Below are positions 25,244 to 35,050 of a stretch of 64,000 nt of DNA, one piece after another. The notes beneath the pieces are model-generated. The model saw only the letters and a list, made by a program, of their open reading frames with translations, was not told the origin of the DNA and did not search any database. Position 1 is the stretch's first letter; every line of letters begins with the position of its first letter. The stretch lies in contig NZ_SLVB01000002.1 of assembly GCF_004341845.1 (NCBI RefSeq), positions 186,001 to 250,000 on the forward strand. Reading direction: 5' to 3'. The DNA comes from Novosphingobium sp. PhB165. GTDB taxonomy: Bacteria > Pseudomonadota > Alphaproteobacteria > Sphingomonadales > Sphingomonadaceae. The position numbers were made by a program, and so were the translations under genes.

Positions 25244-26302
25244 TCAGGCTACCGGGCTGGCGTCCGAATCCCGGCGGATCAGCTTGAATTCGGCCACCGT
25301 ATGCGGATGGCCGATTTGCGATTTCCCGGCGTTGCGCGCGCGGATTTCCGAGATCAGCAATTGCACGGCCTTACGCGCCATTTCGGTGGTGGGCTGACGG
25401 ATCGTCGTCAGCTCGGGCCAGACCGAGACGGCCAGTGCCGTATCGTCGAAGCCGCAGACGGTCAGTTGGCGCGGCACTTCGATCCCGCGGCGGAGCGCCA
25501 TGGTGATCGTGGCCGCGGCCATGTCGTCGTTGGAGGCGAAGATCGCGGTCGGTGCCTCGGGAAGGTCCAGCAACTGCGCCGCCGCTTCCAGCCCGGAGCG
25601 ATAAGTGAAGTAGCCCTGCGCCACCAGTGCCGGATCGAACGGCATGTAGAGCGCGGCCAGCGCCTCGCGATAGCCGTCAAGGCGCTCCGCGCTGGCGGTC
25701 TGGTTGGGGTGTCCGGTGATGAAGCCGATCCGGCGATGGCCCAGCGTGGCGAGGTGATGCGTCATCGTGAACGCCGCCTCGCGGTCGTCGATGCTGACCG
25801 AGAGCGCCCATTCCGGCGCGCGGCCGGTGGCGACCGCCACTACCGGCACGTCCGCGTTCTTCAGCGCTTCCAGCACGGCAGGCGAATCGCTTAGCGGTGG
25901 GGGCAGGATCACGCCGTCGATTCGGGTGCGGAGCAATTGCTCGACGGCCTTGGCCTCACGCCCTTCCTCGTTGCAGGGCTCCACCAGCAACTGCGCATTG
26001 GCGGCGCTGGTTTCGTCCAGCGCGCCGACCAGGAATTCGCTCAGGTACGCAAAGCTCGGGTTCGAGTGGAGCAGGCCGATCCGCAGATCCTCGCCCCCCG
26101 CCAGCACGCGCGCGGCGGTGCTGGGGGCGTAGTTAAGCTCCGCGATGGCGGCTTCCACCTTGAGGCGAGTTTCCTCGCGGACATTGGCGCCCTTGTTGAT
26201 GACCCGGCTGACCGTCATCGGGGAAACGCCGGCAAGGCGTGCGACATCGTCGATCTTGGCGCTGGAGCGCTGCTTGCGCGGGCCTCTGGTATTTGTGGTC
26301 AT
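25244..26302 (-). CDS. LacI family regulator, probable xylan/xylose repressor
   Basis: A 352-residue LacI/GalR repressor. The N-terminal helix-turn-helix and hinge cover about residues 15-70: KIDDVARLAGVSPMTVSRVI, followed by the hinge-helix region APSTAARVLAGG. The periplasmic-binding-type effector domain follows, with IGLLHSNPSFAYLSEFLVGA, IFASNDDMAA and a C-terminal LTTIRQPTTEMA. It sits between the xylose operon and the alpha-glucuronidase gene and is transcribed with the latter. Palindromes of the LacI type (TAGCGCTA core) lie before four transcription units around it, and a degenerate copy lies before this gene. I infer it is the repressor of the glucuronoxylan regulon, possibly induced by xylose or a pathway intermediate. 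Confidence 0.9.
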   Translation of the reverse strand: MTTNTRGPRKQRSSAKIDDVARLAGVSPMTVSRVINKGANVREETRLKVEAAIAELNYAPSTAARVLAGGEDLRIGLLHSNPSFAYLSEFLVGALDETSAANAQLLVEPCNEEGREAKAVEQLLRTRIDGVILPPPLSDSPAVLEALKNADVPVVAVATGRAPEWALSVSIDDREAAFTMTHHLATLGHRRIGFITGHPNQTASAERLDGYREALAALYMPFDPALVAQGYFTYRSGLEAAAQLLDLPEAPTAIFASNDDMAAATITMALRRGIEVPRQLTVCGFDDTALAVSVWPELTTIRQPTTEMARKAVQLLISEIRARNAGKSQIGHPHTVAEFKLIRRDSDASPVA

Positions 26303-26373
26303 CTGGTTCCCTGGCGGTGCCCCGGGTTCCGGGTGGAACGCCGGGGCCAGTCCGCTAACTCCACAATTTGGGA

Positions 26374-26387
26374 CGTTAGCGCAACCA
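26374..26387. promoter_or_regulatory. Degenerate LacI-type site upstream of the regulator gene
   Basis: CGTTAGCGCAACCA matches the operator TGATAGCGCTACCA at 11 of 14 positions. It lies 71 bp before the LacI-family start, in the 96-bp gap after aguA. A further half-site, CCGCTAAC, lies at 26352-26359. It may serve autoregulation. Confidence 0.45.
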
Positions 26388-26398
26388 TCGAACTGCGA

Positions 26399-28498
26399 TC
26401 AGTGAGGGTGTCCGGGGGCCATGGGAAAGTCCTGCGCCTTGTACCAGGCCAGATCGTGCTCCGGCGCGGCGGCCCCGGCGGGCAGCGGAAGGCCGTTGAC
26501 CGACATCCAGTAGGCAAGGCTGGCATCGCGCCACCACTTGGCCTCGCGGTGCTGGATTTCGAGGTAAGTGGCGGTTTTCTGCCAGCGTTCGGGGTCTACG
26601 CTGCCCTTCACGCCCTGCCATTCGGCCTGCATCTGCGCCACCGTGGCGACGCCGCGATCATAGTGCGCGACCATCTCTTCCCACAGCGTGCGGCCGGACT
26701 TCATCTTCCAGTCCCACGGCAGGTGGTGGAACCACAAAAGTTCGCTTTCCGGCGTCGTGCGCGGATCGGCCAGCAGCTTGGCGACCGGCGGTTCGTACTG
26801 GGCAACGGCATTGCTGCCGGTCTTCGTGCGATCGAAGCCGACGCCGGCCTTGTCGGCCTTGTGGTAATAGACCGGGTTCCATTCGGGCCGGGCAAGGTCG
26901 CTGATCCACGGGCCGGGGCCGTAGTGGTGACCGGTACCCATCAGATGCGCAAGGCCCAGCGGGCCGGTGTAATCGACCACCGCCTCGCGTGACTGCATCA
27001 TCATGCGCACGACGGTATCGATCACGCGCGGATCGTTGCCGAAAGTCTGCTGCGCCCATTCGCGGGCCACCGCCTCGGAAGAGAGCGTCGGATCCCAGGC
27101 GAGGCGGCCGAAGGCGTACCAGTTGGCCTGGTTGAACGTGGAGCCCGACCAGTCGCGATCACGCCCGACATTGGCAACGCCGGCAATCCCGCTGAGCTTG
27201 TGGCCGTAGAGCGAGCCGTCCACCACTTTGGCCACGGTCGATCCCGTGCCCTTGGCGCGGGTGTCCGCCTTCAGCACTTCCTCGAACAGCGGGCCGAGGT
27301 AGGCGAGGTGGGTGGCGAAGCCGAGGTATTCCTTGGTGATCTGGAGTTCCAGCATCATCGGCGTCTTCGGCATGGCGCCGAACAGCGGGTGGAACGGTTC
27401 GCGCGGCTGGAAGTCGATGGCGCCGTTCTTCACTTGCACCAGCACATTGTCCGCGAACTTGCCGTCGAGCGGGTGGAACTCGGTATAGGCCTGCTTGGCG
27501 CGGTCATCCGGGTCGGTTTCGGCATAGACGAAGGCGCGCCACATCACGATGCCGCCATGCGGGGCGACGGCAGCGGCCAGCATATTCGCGCCGTCCGCGT
27601 GGCTGCGGTGATAGTCGCGCGGGCCGGGCTGGCCTTCGCTGTTGGCCTTGACCAGGAAGCCGCCGAAATCGGGGATCGCGCGGTAGATCTCGTCGGCCTT
27701 GGCCTTCCACCATGCCTGCACTTCGGGATCGAGCGGATCGGCGGTCTTGAGGTGCCCCAGCTCGATCGGCGCGGAGAAGCGGGCCGAGAGATAGACTTTG
27801 ATGCCCCACGGCCGGAACACGTCGGCCAGCGCGGCGGCCTTGGCGATATAGGGCGCGGTCAGGCTCTCGGGCTTGGCGTTGACGTTGTTGATGACAATGC
27901 CGTTGATGCCCAGCGCGGCGTTGGCGCGGGCATAGTCGGTATAGCGCGGGTCCTTGAAGTCAGGCAGCGTCCACCAGTCCCACAGCGACTGGCCCGCGTA
28001 GCCGCGTTCCACCGAGCCATCGAGATTGTCCCAATGGTTGAGCACGCGCAGGCCGATCTTCGGCGCGGAAGTGAGGTTGATCGCGGCAAGGTCCACGCCG
28101 GTCTTCTGGGCGCGGATCAGCGCGAAGGCGCCGTAGAGCACCGCGCGGTCGGTCTTGCCGGTGACGAGCAGCGAAGGGCGGCCGTCGATCGTGGCGGTGC
28201 GCACGATGTAGCCTTCCTCGCCCAGCGTGGCGGTAGACAGGCGCAGGGCGGCCAGCGCCGGGTCGTCGGCGCGGGCGAGGACCACGGGCAGCGGCGATGC
28301 GGCAAGGTCGCGGCGCAGTTCACCGGCGGCAAGAGTCAGTGTCTCGGATTGGCCGATCACGCGGATATCCGGCGCAGCGGTGCCAGCGACAGCGGGAGTA
28401 AGCCAGAGATCGTAGCCGTCATTTGCCAGTGCCGGCGCACTTGCGGCCCCGAGTGCGATCATGCACACGCCAATCGTCAGAAGCCGCTTCTTCATCAT
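26399..28498 (-). CDS. aguA: Alpha-glucuronidase, GH67
   Basis: A 699-residue GH67 alpha-glucuronidase that removes (4-O-methyl)glucuronic acid from the ends of xylo-oligosaccharides. A Sec signal peptide (about residues 1-23, ending APALA) predicts the periplasm. Family landmarks are NDGYDLWL at the mature N-terminus, LRVLNHWDNLDGSVERGYAG, and WGIKVYLSARFSAPIELG. FLVKANSEGQPGP contains the likely acid Glu, and DFQPREPFHPLFG and MLELQITKEYLG contain the probable basic residues. The start is one of two adjacent ATGs at 28498 and 28495, behind GGCAGG. It is transcribed towards the LacI gene and divergent from the GH3 gene. Its product would feed uxaC. Confidence 0.95.
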   Translation of the reverse strand: MMKKRLLTIGVCMIALGAASAPALANDGYDLWLTPAVAGTAAPDIRVIGQSETLTLAAGELRRDLAASPLPVVLARADDPALAALRLSTATLGEEGYIVRTATIDGRPSLLVTGKTDRAVLYGAFALIRAQKTGVDLAAINLTSAPKIGLRVLNHWDNLDGSVERGYAGQSLWDWWTLPDFKDPRYTDYARANAALGINGIVINNVNAKPESLTAPYIAKAAALADVFRPWGIKVYLSARFSAPIELGHLKTADPLDPEVQAWWKAKADEIYRAIPDFGGFLVKANSEGQPGPRDYHRSHADGANMLAAAVAPHGGIVMWRAFVYAETDPDDRAKQAYTEFHPLDGKFADNVLVQVKNGAIDFQPREPFHPLFGAMPKTPMMLELQITKEYLGFATHLAYLGPLFEEVLKADTRAKGTGSTVAKVVDGSLYGHKLSGIAGVANVGRDRDWSGSTFNQANWYAFGRLAWDPTLSSEAVAREWAQQTFGNDPRVIDTVVRMMMQSREAVVDYTGPLGLAHLMGTGHHYGPGPWISDLARPEWNPVYYHKADKAGVGFDRTKTGSNAVAQYEPPVAKLLADPRTTPESELLWFHHLPWDWKMKSGRTLWEEMVAHYDRGVATVAQMQAEWQGVKGSVDPERWQKTATYLEIQHREAKWWRDASLAYWMSVNGLPLPAGAAAPEHDLAWYKAQDFPMAPGHPH

Positions 28499-28547
28499 CC
28501 TGCCCAATGTCCCAGATTATCGAATTTCAATTCACGCGGCGTCGCCA

Positions 28548-28587
28548 TTGACAAGCTTGTTCGTTGTCGCGCATGATAGCGCTACCA
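28548..28587 (+). promoter_or_regulatory. GH3 gene promoter with LacI-type operator
   Basis: TTGACA (28548-28553) is followed at 18 bp by CATGAT (28572-28577) as a possible -10. The palindrome TGATAGCGCTACCA (28574-28587) overlaps that -10 box. It is the exact inverse of the xylX operator, with the same 20-bp distance from the -35 box. It lies between the divergent aguA and GH3 genes and could control both. Confidence 0.8.
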
Positions 28588-28729
28588 CATAAAAGTCGGG
28601 GCAGGCAACATAGTTTGCCGCCTAATTGGGAAATGGCCGCAAGCGGCTGGGGGATGCAGGTAGGACGATGATTTTTCCGGTTTGTCTGATGCTTGCGGCC
28701 TCGTGCCGTGTCGCCATGGTTACGCCCGC

Positions 28730-31099
28730 ATGATCGCCCGCCGCGAACTGCTGCGCTGGAGCGCGGGGGCCTCGCTGCTGGCGTTCATGCCGGTGGCCGC
28801 GCGCGCCGCGACGCCGCTCTACAAGGACCCCAAGGTTCCCATCGACTTGCGCGTGAAGGACCTGATGGCCCGCATGACGCTGGACGAGAAAGTCGCCCAG
28901 CTCATTACGCTGTCTACCCGCAAGCGCGAGGTGATGGACGATTCGCGCGCTTTCGATCCCGTCCGCGCCAGCAAGAACCATCCCGACGGCATCGGCCAGA
29001 TCGCTCGCCCGTCCGACCGGGGCGGCGCGGCGACCGCCAATAACACCGGCACCGAAGTCACCGGCCGCTGGCGCAAGCCCGCCGATACCATCGCTTTCGT
29101 CAACGCCGCGCAGAAGTGGGCGCGCGAGCAGACCCGCCTCGGCATTCCGATCCTCTTCCACGAGGAATCGCTGCACGGCTACATGGCACCGGAGGCGACC
29201 AGTTTCCCGCAGGCCATCGCCATGGCCGGCAGCTTCGACACCGACCTTGTCGAGCGCGTGCAGTCGGTGATCGGCCGCGAGGTGCGTGCGCACGGCTCTA
29301 CGCTGGCGCTCTCGCCGGTGGTCGATATCGCCCGCGATCCGCGCTGGGGCCGCATCGAGGAGACCTTCGGCGAAGACCCCTATCTCTGCGGCGAAATGGG
29401 CGTTGCCGCCGTGTTGGGTCTTCAGGGGCCGGGCAAGGAACTGGCTCCGGGCAAAGTCTTCGCCACGCTCAAGCACATGACCGGCCACGGCCAGCCGGAA
29501 GCGGGCAACAACGTCGCTCCGGCCCCGCTCGGCAAGCGCGAACTGCGCGATTCCTTCTTCCCGCCGTTCCGCGAAGTGGTGCGCCGCACCGGCATCGGCG
29601 CGGTCATGCCCTCCTACAACGAGATCGACGGCATCCCCAGCCACGCCAACCACTGGCTGCTTCAGGACGTGCTGCGCGGCGAATGGCATTTCGATGGCGC
29701 CATTGTCAGCGACTATGCCGCGATCCCGGAACTGGCGACGTTCCACCACCTCGCCAGCGATCTGGAAGGCGCCGCCCGCCTCGCGCTGCACGCGGGCGTC
29801 GATTGCGATCTGCCGGACGGCGATGCCTATCGCACGCTGGCCGATCAGGTCCGCAAGGGTCTGGTGCCGCTGGCCGCCGTCGATTCCGCCTGCCGCCACA
29901 TGCTGACGCTCAAGTTCCGAGGCGGCATGTTCGAGGAAGCGCCGATCGATCCGAAGGTCTCGGCCAAGCTCACCGCCAATGCCGAAGCCCGCGCGCTGGC
30001 GCTGGAGGCGGCGCGCAAGTCGATCTGCCTGCTCAAGAATAGCGGCGTCCTGCCGCTGACGGCAGGGGCTCAGAAGCGCATCGCGGTGATCGGCCCGAAC
30101 GCCAATGTCACCCGCCTCGGCGGCTATTCGTCGGAGCCGCGCACCACGGTCAATCTGGTGCAAGGCATCACCGCGCGCGTAGCGGGCAAGGCCGAAGTCG
30201 TCTTCGCGCAAGGCGTGTTCATCACCCGCAGCGAGGACCGCTCCGCCAACGAAGTGCTGCTGGCCGATCCCGCCAAGAACCGCGCGCTGATTGCCGAGGC
30301 CGTGGACATGGCCAAGGGCTGCGACGTGGTGGTGCTTGCCATCGGCGATACCGAGCAGACCAGCCGCGAAGGCTATGCCCGCACCCATCTTGGCGACCGC
30401 ACCGACCTTGACCTGCTGGGCGAGCAAAACGAACTGTTCCTCGCCCTCAAGGCTACTGGCAAGCCGGTGATCGTGGTTGCGCTCAACGGCCGTCCGCCCT
30501 CGTGGCCCACAGTTGCCGCGCAGGCCGACGCGATTCTCGAATGCTGGTATCTCGGTCAGGAAGGCGGCACCGCCATGGCAGAGGCGCTGTTCGGAGACGT
30601 CAATCCGGGCGCCAAGCTGCCGGTCACCGTGGTCAAGGACGTCGGGCAGGTGCCCTTCTTCTACAACCACAAGCCTTCGGCCAAGCGCGGCTATCTCTTC
30701 ACCGAGACGGCGCCGCTCTATCCCTTCGGCTTCGGGCTCAGCTACACCACGTTCACCGTGGGCGCGCCCAGCCTTTCGGCCCCGCGCATCGGCGTTTCCG
30801 GCAATGTCACCGTCTCGGTGGACGTGACCAACAGCGGCCAGCGCGAGGGCGACGAGGTGGTGCAGCTCTACGTCCACGATCAGGCCGCCAGCGTCACGCG
30901 TCCGGTCATGGAACTGCGCGGCTTCAAGCGCGTCACCCTGAAGCCCGGCGAGACGCGCAAGATCGAGTTCACTCTCGGCCCCGACGATTTCAGCCTCTGG
31001 AACGAGGATATGGTAGAAGTCGTCGAACCCGGCCTGTTCGATATCATGGTCGGCGCCAGCAGCGTCGATCATAAGACCACAACCCTCGAAATCGCCTGA
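28730..31099 (+). CDS. GH3 glycosidase, probable beta-xylosidase
   Basis: A 789-residue glycoside hydrolase family 3 enzyme. The N-terminus ARRELLRWS followed by a hydrophobic stretch ending AARA looks like a Tat signal, so export of a folded protein is likely. The (beta/alpha)8 domain has [16 protein letters not shown] and [20 protein letters not shown], and the nucleophile is D328 in [10 protein letters not shown]. The second domain contains [20 protein letters not shown], and a C-terminal fibronectin-III-like domain ends the protein. GH3 covers beta-xylosidases and beta-glucosidases; the locus favours xylosidase. The start at 28730 was chosen because it begins the signal peptide. manD follows after 11 bp. 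Confidence 0.93.
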   Translation: MIARRELLRWSAGASLLAFMPVAARAATPLYKDPKVPIDLRVKDLMARMTLDEKVAQLITLSTRKREVMDDSRAFDPVRASKNHPDGIGQIARPSDRGGAATANNTGTEVTGRWRKPADTIAFVNAAQKWAREQTRLGIPILFHEESLHGYMAPEATSFPQAIAMAGSFDTDLVERVQSVIGREVRAHGSTLALSPVVDIARDPRWGRIEETFGEDPYLCGEMGVAAVLGLQGPGKELAPGKVFATLKHMTGHGQPEAGNNVAPAPLGKRELRDSFFPPFREVVRRTGIGAVMPSYNEIDGIPSHANHWLLQDVLRGEWHFDGAIVSDYAAIPELATFHHLASDLEGAARLALHAGVDCDLPDGDAYRTLADQVRKGLVPLAAVDSACRHMLTLKFRGGMFEEAPIDPKVSAKLTANAEARALALEAARKSICLLKNSGVLPLTAGAQKRIAVIGPNANVTRLGGYSSEPRTTVNLVQGITARVAGKAEVVFAQGVFITRSEDRSANEVLLADPAKNRALIAEAVDMAKGCDVVVLAIGDTEQTSREGYARTHLGDRTDLDLLGEQNELFLALKATGKPVIVVALNGRPPSWPTVAAQADAILECWYLGQEGGTAMAEALFGDVNPGAKLPVTVVKDVGQVPFFYNHKPSAKRGYLFTETAPLYPFGFGLSYTTFTVGAPSLSAPRIGVSGNVTVSVDVTNSGQREGDEVVQLYVHDQAASVTRPVMELRGFKRVTLKPGETRKIEFTLGPDDFSLWNEDMVEVVEPGLFDIMVGASSVDHKTTTLEIA

Positions 31100-31110
31100 G
31101 GATTCCCCTA

Positions 31111-32322
31111 ATGCCCAAGATCGTCGACGCCAAAGTCATCATCACCTGCCCGGGGCGGAACTTCGTCACGCTCAAGATCACCTGTGACGACGGCACCACC
31201 GGCGTCGGTGACGCGACTCTCAACGGCCGCGAGCTTTCGGTTGCCAGCTACCTGACCGACCACGTGATCCCCTGCCTGATCGGCCGCGACGCGCACCGCA
31301 TCGAGGACGTGTGGCAGTATCTCTACAAGGGTGCCTACTGGCGCCGCGGCCCGGTGACGATGACCGCCATTGCCGCCGTCGACATGGCGCTGTGGGATAT
31401 CAAGGGCAAGATTGCGGGCCTGCCGGTCTACCAGCTGCTCGGCGGCGCCAGCCGCGAGGGCGTGATGGTCTACGGCCACGCCAACGGCACCAGCATCGAA
31501 GACACGATCGAGGTCGCGCTCGAATACCAGAAGCAGGGCTACAAGGCGATCCGCCTCCAGTGCGGCGTGCCGGGCATGGCCTCGACCTACGGCGTCTCGA
31601 AGGACAAGTACTTCTACGAGCCGGCCGATGCCGATCTGCCGACCGAGAACGTCTGGAACACCGCGAAGTATCTGCGCGTGGTGCCCGAACTGTTCAAGGC
31701 CGCGCGCGAGGCGCTGGGCTGGGACGTGCACCTGCTGCATGACATCCACCACCGCCTGACCCCCATCGAGGCCGGCCGCCTCGGCAAGGACCTGGAGCCT
31801 TACCGCCCGTTCTGGCTGGAAGACGCGACCCCTGCCGAAAATCAGGAGGCCTTCCGCCTGATCCGCCAGCACACCACCGCGCCTCTGGCCGTGGGCGAGA
31901 TCTTCAACTCGATCTGGGACTGCAAGGACCTGATCCAGAACCAGCTGATCGACTATATCCGCGCCACGGTCGTCCACGCGGGTGGCATCACCCATCTGCG
32001 CCGGATCGCCGCGCTGGCCGATCTCTACCAGATCCGCACCGGCTGCCACGGCGCCACCGACCTTTCGCCGGTCTGCATGGCCGCCGCGCTGCACTTCGAC
32101 CTTTCGGTGCCGAACTTCGGCGTGCAGGAATACATGCGCCACACGCCCGAGACCGATGCGGTCTTCCCCCATGCCTACACTTTCGAGGACGGCATGATGC
32201 ACCCGGGCGAAGCGCCGGGTCTGGGCGTGGACATCGACGAGGAACTGGCCGCAGGCTATGAATATACCCGCGCCTTCCTGCCGGTGAACCGCCTCGAAGA
32301 CGGCACGATGTACAACTGGTGA
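31111..32322 (+). CDS. manD: D-mannonate dehydratase, enolase superfamily
   Basis: A 403-residue enolase-superfamily dehydratase that converts D-mannonate to 2-keto-3-deoxygluconate. It closely resembles the structurally characterised N. aromaticivorans ManD. The three metal ligands known there align with D211 (LHDIHHR), E237 ([11 protein letters not shown]) and E263 (AVGEIFN). [15 protein letters not shown], the N-terminal capping region [31 protein letters not shown] and the end [10 protein letters not shown] are also family traits. In this organism it takes the place of UxuA, the iron-dependent mannonate dehydratase. The stop overlaps the GTG of the transporter gene. Confidence 0.95.
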   Translation: MPKIVDAKVIITCPGRNFVTLKITCDDGTTGVGDATLNGRELSVASYLTDHVIPCLIGRDAHRIEDVWQYLYKGAYWRRGPVTMTAIAAVDMALWDIKGKIAGLPVYQLLGGASREGVMVYGHANGTSIEDTIEVALEYQKQGYKAIRLQCGVPGMASTYGVSKDKYFYEPADADLPTENVWNTAKYLRVVPELFKAAREALGWDVHLLHDIHHRLTPIEAGRLGKDLEPYRPFWLEDATPAENQEAFRLIRQHTTAPLAVGEIFNSIWDCKDLIQNQLIDYIRATVVHAGGITHLRRIAALADLYQIRTGCHGATDLSPVCMAAALHFDLSVPNFGVQEYMRHTPETDAVFPHAYTFEDGMMHPGEAPGLGVDIDEELAAGYEYTRAFLPVNRLEDGTMYNW

Positions 32323-33641
32323 GCACTGTGCACGGCGCCACGCTGAAAGTAGTCGAAACCGAAACCGGCCCGCGCAAACCTGCGGGCCGGATCCGCTGGA
32401 TCGTCTGCGCGCTGCTCTTCGCGGCGGTCGTCCTGAGCTATGTCGACAGGCTGGTCCTGCCGACGCTCAAGCCCGAACTGCAAGCCCGCTACGGCTGGAG
32501 CGAGAGCGGCTATGCCGACCTCGCGATCTGGTTCCAGGCGGGCTACGGCATTGCCTATGTCGTGTTCGGCCGCCTGATCGACCGGATCGGCGCACGCGCG
32601 GGCTATGCGCTTGCGGTGACGCTGTGGACGGTGGGGCACATGGCGCATGCGCTGTTCACCTCCACCAGCGGCATGCTGATCGCCCGCATCCCGCTGGCCA
32701 TTGGCGAGGCGGGGACCTTCCCCGCCGCCATCGCCGCCACCAACGAATGGTTCCCCAAGCGCGAGCGCGCGCTGGCCATCGGCATCTTCAACGCGGGCTC
32801 CAACGTCGGCGCGATCCTGACGCCGCTGGTGGTGCCGATCATCGCGATGACGCTCGGCTGGCGCTGGGCCTTCATCCTCACCGGCCTGCTAACCGTGGTG
32901 TGGCTGGTCGCATGGCTCGGCTTCTACCGCCGTCCGCGCGACAAGAAGTCGCTGAGCGCCGAGGAACTGGCGTGGATCGAGGCCGATCCGGTCGAGCCCG
33001 TCCGCCCGGTCAAGTGGCGCGCGCTGTTCGGCTATCGCCAGACCTGGGCCTATATGCTGGGCCGCTTCCTGATCGACCCGGTCTGGTGGACCTTCCTGTT
33101 CTGGTTGCCGGACTTCTTCAACAAGCAGTTCGGCGTGAAGATGCTGGACTTCGGACCGCCGCTGATCGCCGTCTACCTGCTGGCCGATATCGGCTCGGTG
33201 CTGGGCGGCTGGACATCCTCGCGCTTCATCGGCCGGGGCTGGAGCGTCAACCGTTCGCGCAAGACAGCGATGTTCCTGGCCGCGCTCTGCGCCGTGCCGA
33301 TTGCGCTGGCGCCGGGTGCGCAGAGCCTGTGGACCGCCGTGGCGCTGATCGGCCTTGCCTGCGCCGGGCATCAGGGCTTCTCTGCCAATCTCTACGCGCT
33401 TCCGGGCGATACGATGCCGCGTTGGATGACCGGTTCGGTCGTCGGCCTCGGCGGGCTTGCCGGCGCGCTGGGCGGCATGCTGATGGCCAAGTTCGCCGGA
33501 ACCATCCTGGAGCGGGTGGGCAGCTACGAGCCGATCTTCGTGGTCGCCTCTTGCGCCTATCTCGTGGCCCTTGGCGTCATTCACCTGATCCTTCCCCGCT
33601 ATCAAGTCGCCGATCCCGACGGTGAGAGAGTTTCCGCATGA
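32319..33641 (+). CDS. MFS transporter, hexuronate (ExuT-like) type
   Basis: A 440-residue major facilitator permease with about twelve membrane segments. It resembles the anion:cation symporter branch that contains hexuronate transporter Exu[19 protein letters not shown] at segment 1, [15 protein letters not shown] in the loop 2-3, and [20 protein letters not shown] with [20 protein letters not shown] in the conserved middle. The GTG start overlaps the manD stop and its own stop overlaps the uxaC start, so it is fully coupled to glucuronate catabolism. It most likely brings glucuronate, or a small aldobiouronate or xylose, across the inner membrane. Confidence 0.92.
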   Translation: MSTVHGATLKVVETETGPRKPAGRIRWIVCALLFAAVVLSYVDRLVLPTLKPELQARYGWSESGYADLAIWFQAGYGIAYVVFGRLIDRIGARAGYALAVTLWTVGHMAHALFTSTSGMLIARIPLAIGEAGTFPAAIAATNEWFPKRERALAIGIFNAGSNVGAILTPLVVPIIAMTLGWRWAFILTGLLTVVWLVAWLGFYRRPRDKKSLSAEELAWIEADPVEPVRPVKWRALFGYRQTWAYMLGRFLIDPVWWTFLFWLPDFFNKQFGVKMLDFGPPLIAVYLLADIGSVLGGWTSSRFIGRGWSVNRSRKTAMFLAALCAVPIALAPGAQSLWTAVALIGLACAGHQGFSANLYALPGDTMPRWMTGSVVGLGGLAGALGGMLMAKFAGTILERVGSYEPIFVVASCAYLVALGVIHLILPRYQVADPDGERVSA

Positions 33642-35050
33642 CCAGTCCCCTCGTTCTCCATCCCGACCGCCTGTTCCCTGCCGATCCCGGCACCCGGGCC
33701 ATCGCGCGCGCGCTCTACGAGGGCGTGAAGGACCTGCCGATCGTCAGCCCGCACGGCCATACGGATCCGGCGTGGTTCGCTTATGACGAGGCTTTCAGCG
33801 ATCCCGCCTCGCTGCTGATCGTGCCGGATCACTACGTGTTCCGCATGCTCTATTCGCAGGGCGTGGCGCTGGAATCGCTCGGCGTGCCGAGCGTCGATGG
33901 CAGCCCGGTGGAGCAGGACCCGCGCAAGATCTGGAACATTTTCGCGAAGAACTACCACCTGTTCCGGGGCACCCCCTCGCGCATGTGGCTGGACTGGGTC
34001 TTCGCCGAAGTCTTCGGCCTCGACGTGCTGCTCGATGAGACGACCGCCGACCACTACTACGAGGTGATCGACGCGGCGCTGAAGACCGAGGCGTTCCGCC
34101 CGCGCGCGCTGTTCGAGCGGTTCAATATCGAACTGATCGCCACCACCGAGGGGCCGCTCGATCCGCTGGCCCATCATCGCGCGATCCGCGAAAGCGGCTG
34201 GAACGGCCGTGTCGTCACCGCCTATCGCCCCGATCCGGTCGTCGATCCCGAAACGCCGGGCTTTGCCGAAAAGGTCGCGAAGTTCGGCGAAATGGCAGGC
34301 GAGGATGTCTCGACTTACGCGGGCTACCTTGGCGCGCACCGCTTTCACCGCGCGCGCTTCCGCGATGCGGGCGCGACCTCGACCGACCACGGTCATCCCA
34401 GCGCGCTGACCGCCGACCTTTCGCCGGAGGACTGCGAGGCGCTCTACCAGCGCGTGCTGGCGGGTGCGAGCAAGGAAGACGCCGAACTTTTCCGCGCCCA
34501 GCTCCTGACCGAAATGGCCGGGATGAGCGTGGAAGACGGCATGGTCATGCAGCTCCACCCTGCGGTCCACCGCAGCCACAACAAGGCCGTGCTCGACCGC
34601 TTCGGGCGCGACAAGGGCGGCGACATTCCCATGCCGGGCGAATTCGTGGAGGCCCTGAAGCCGCTGCTCGACCGCTACGGCAACGACCCGCGCCTGACGC
34701 TGATCCTCTTCACGCTGGACGAGGACGTCTATTCGCGCGAACTGGCACCGCTGGCCGGACACTATCCCTCACTGCGCCTCGGGCCGCCGTGGTGGTTCCA
34801 CGATTCTCCCGAGGGCATGCGCCGCTTCCGCGAGCGCGCGACCGAAACGGGCGGGTTCTACAACACTGTCGGCTTCAACGACGACACCCGCGCCTTCCTC
34901 TCGATCCCGGCCCGGCACGATGTGGCACGGCGCATGGACTGCGCATGGCTGGCGCAGCTCGTGGCCGAACATCGCCTGCCCGAGAACGAGGCGCACGAAG
35001 TGGCGCGCGCGCTCGCCTATGATCTGGTCAAGGCGGCGTACAAACTGTGA
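33638..35050 (+). CDS. uxaC: Glucuronate isomerase
   Basis: A 470-residue UxaC-type uronate isomerase, an amidohydrolase-fold enzyme that turns D-glucuronate into D-fructuronate. The metal-binding HGHTDP follows LPIVSPH near residue 35. DHYVFRMLYSQGV, ATTEGPLDPLAHH, TAYRPDPVVDPETPGF and GAHRFHRARFRDAGATSTDH are family stretches, as is GMVMQLHPAVHRSHN. The C-terminus shows GLPPWWFHDS-like WWFHDSPEGMRRFRE and GGFYNTVGFNDDTRAFLSIP. Both ends overlap its neighbours by 4 bp. Glucuronate would come from AguA action. The assignment is very secure. Confidence 0.97.
   Translation: MTSPLVLHPDRLFPADPGTRAIARALYEGVKDLPIVSPHGHTDPAWFAYDEAFSDPASLLIVPDHYVFRMLYSQGVALESLGVPSVDGSPVEQDPRKIWNIFAKNYHLFRGTPSRMWLDWVFAEVFGLDVLLDETTADHYYEVIDAALKTEAFRPRALFERFNIELIATTEGPLDPLAHHRAIRESGWNGRVVTAYRPDPVVDPETPGFAEKVAKFGEMAGEDVSTYAGYLGAHRFHRARFRDAGATSTDHGHPSALTADLSPEDCEALYQRVLAGASKEDAELFRAQLLTEMAGMSVEDGMVMQLHPAVHRSHNKAVLDRFGRDKGGDIPMPGEFVEALKPLLDRYGNDPRLTLILFTLDEDVYSRELAPLAGHYPSLRLGPPWWFHDSPEGMRRFRERATETGGFYNTVGFNDDTRAFLSIPARHDVARRMDCAWLAQLVAEHRLPENEAHEVARALAYDLVKAAYKL

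Noticed and set aside
28622..31072. 816-codon open frame on the minus strand
   Set aside because: It is fully antisense to the clear GH3 gene; its composition (Arg, His, Ala, Gly) is typical of a shadow frame.
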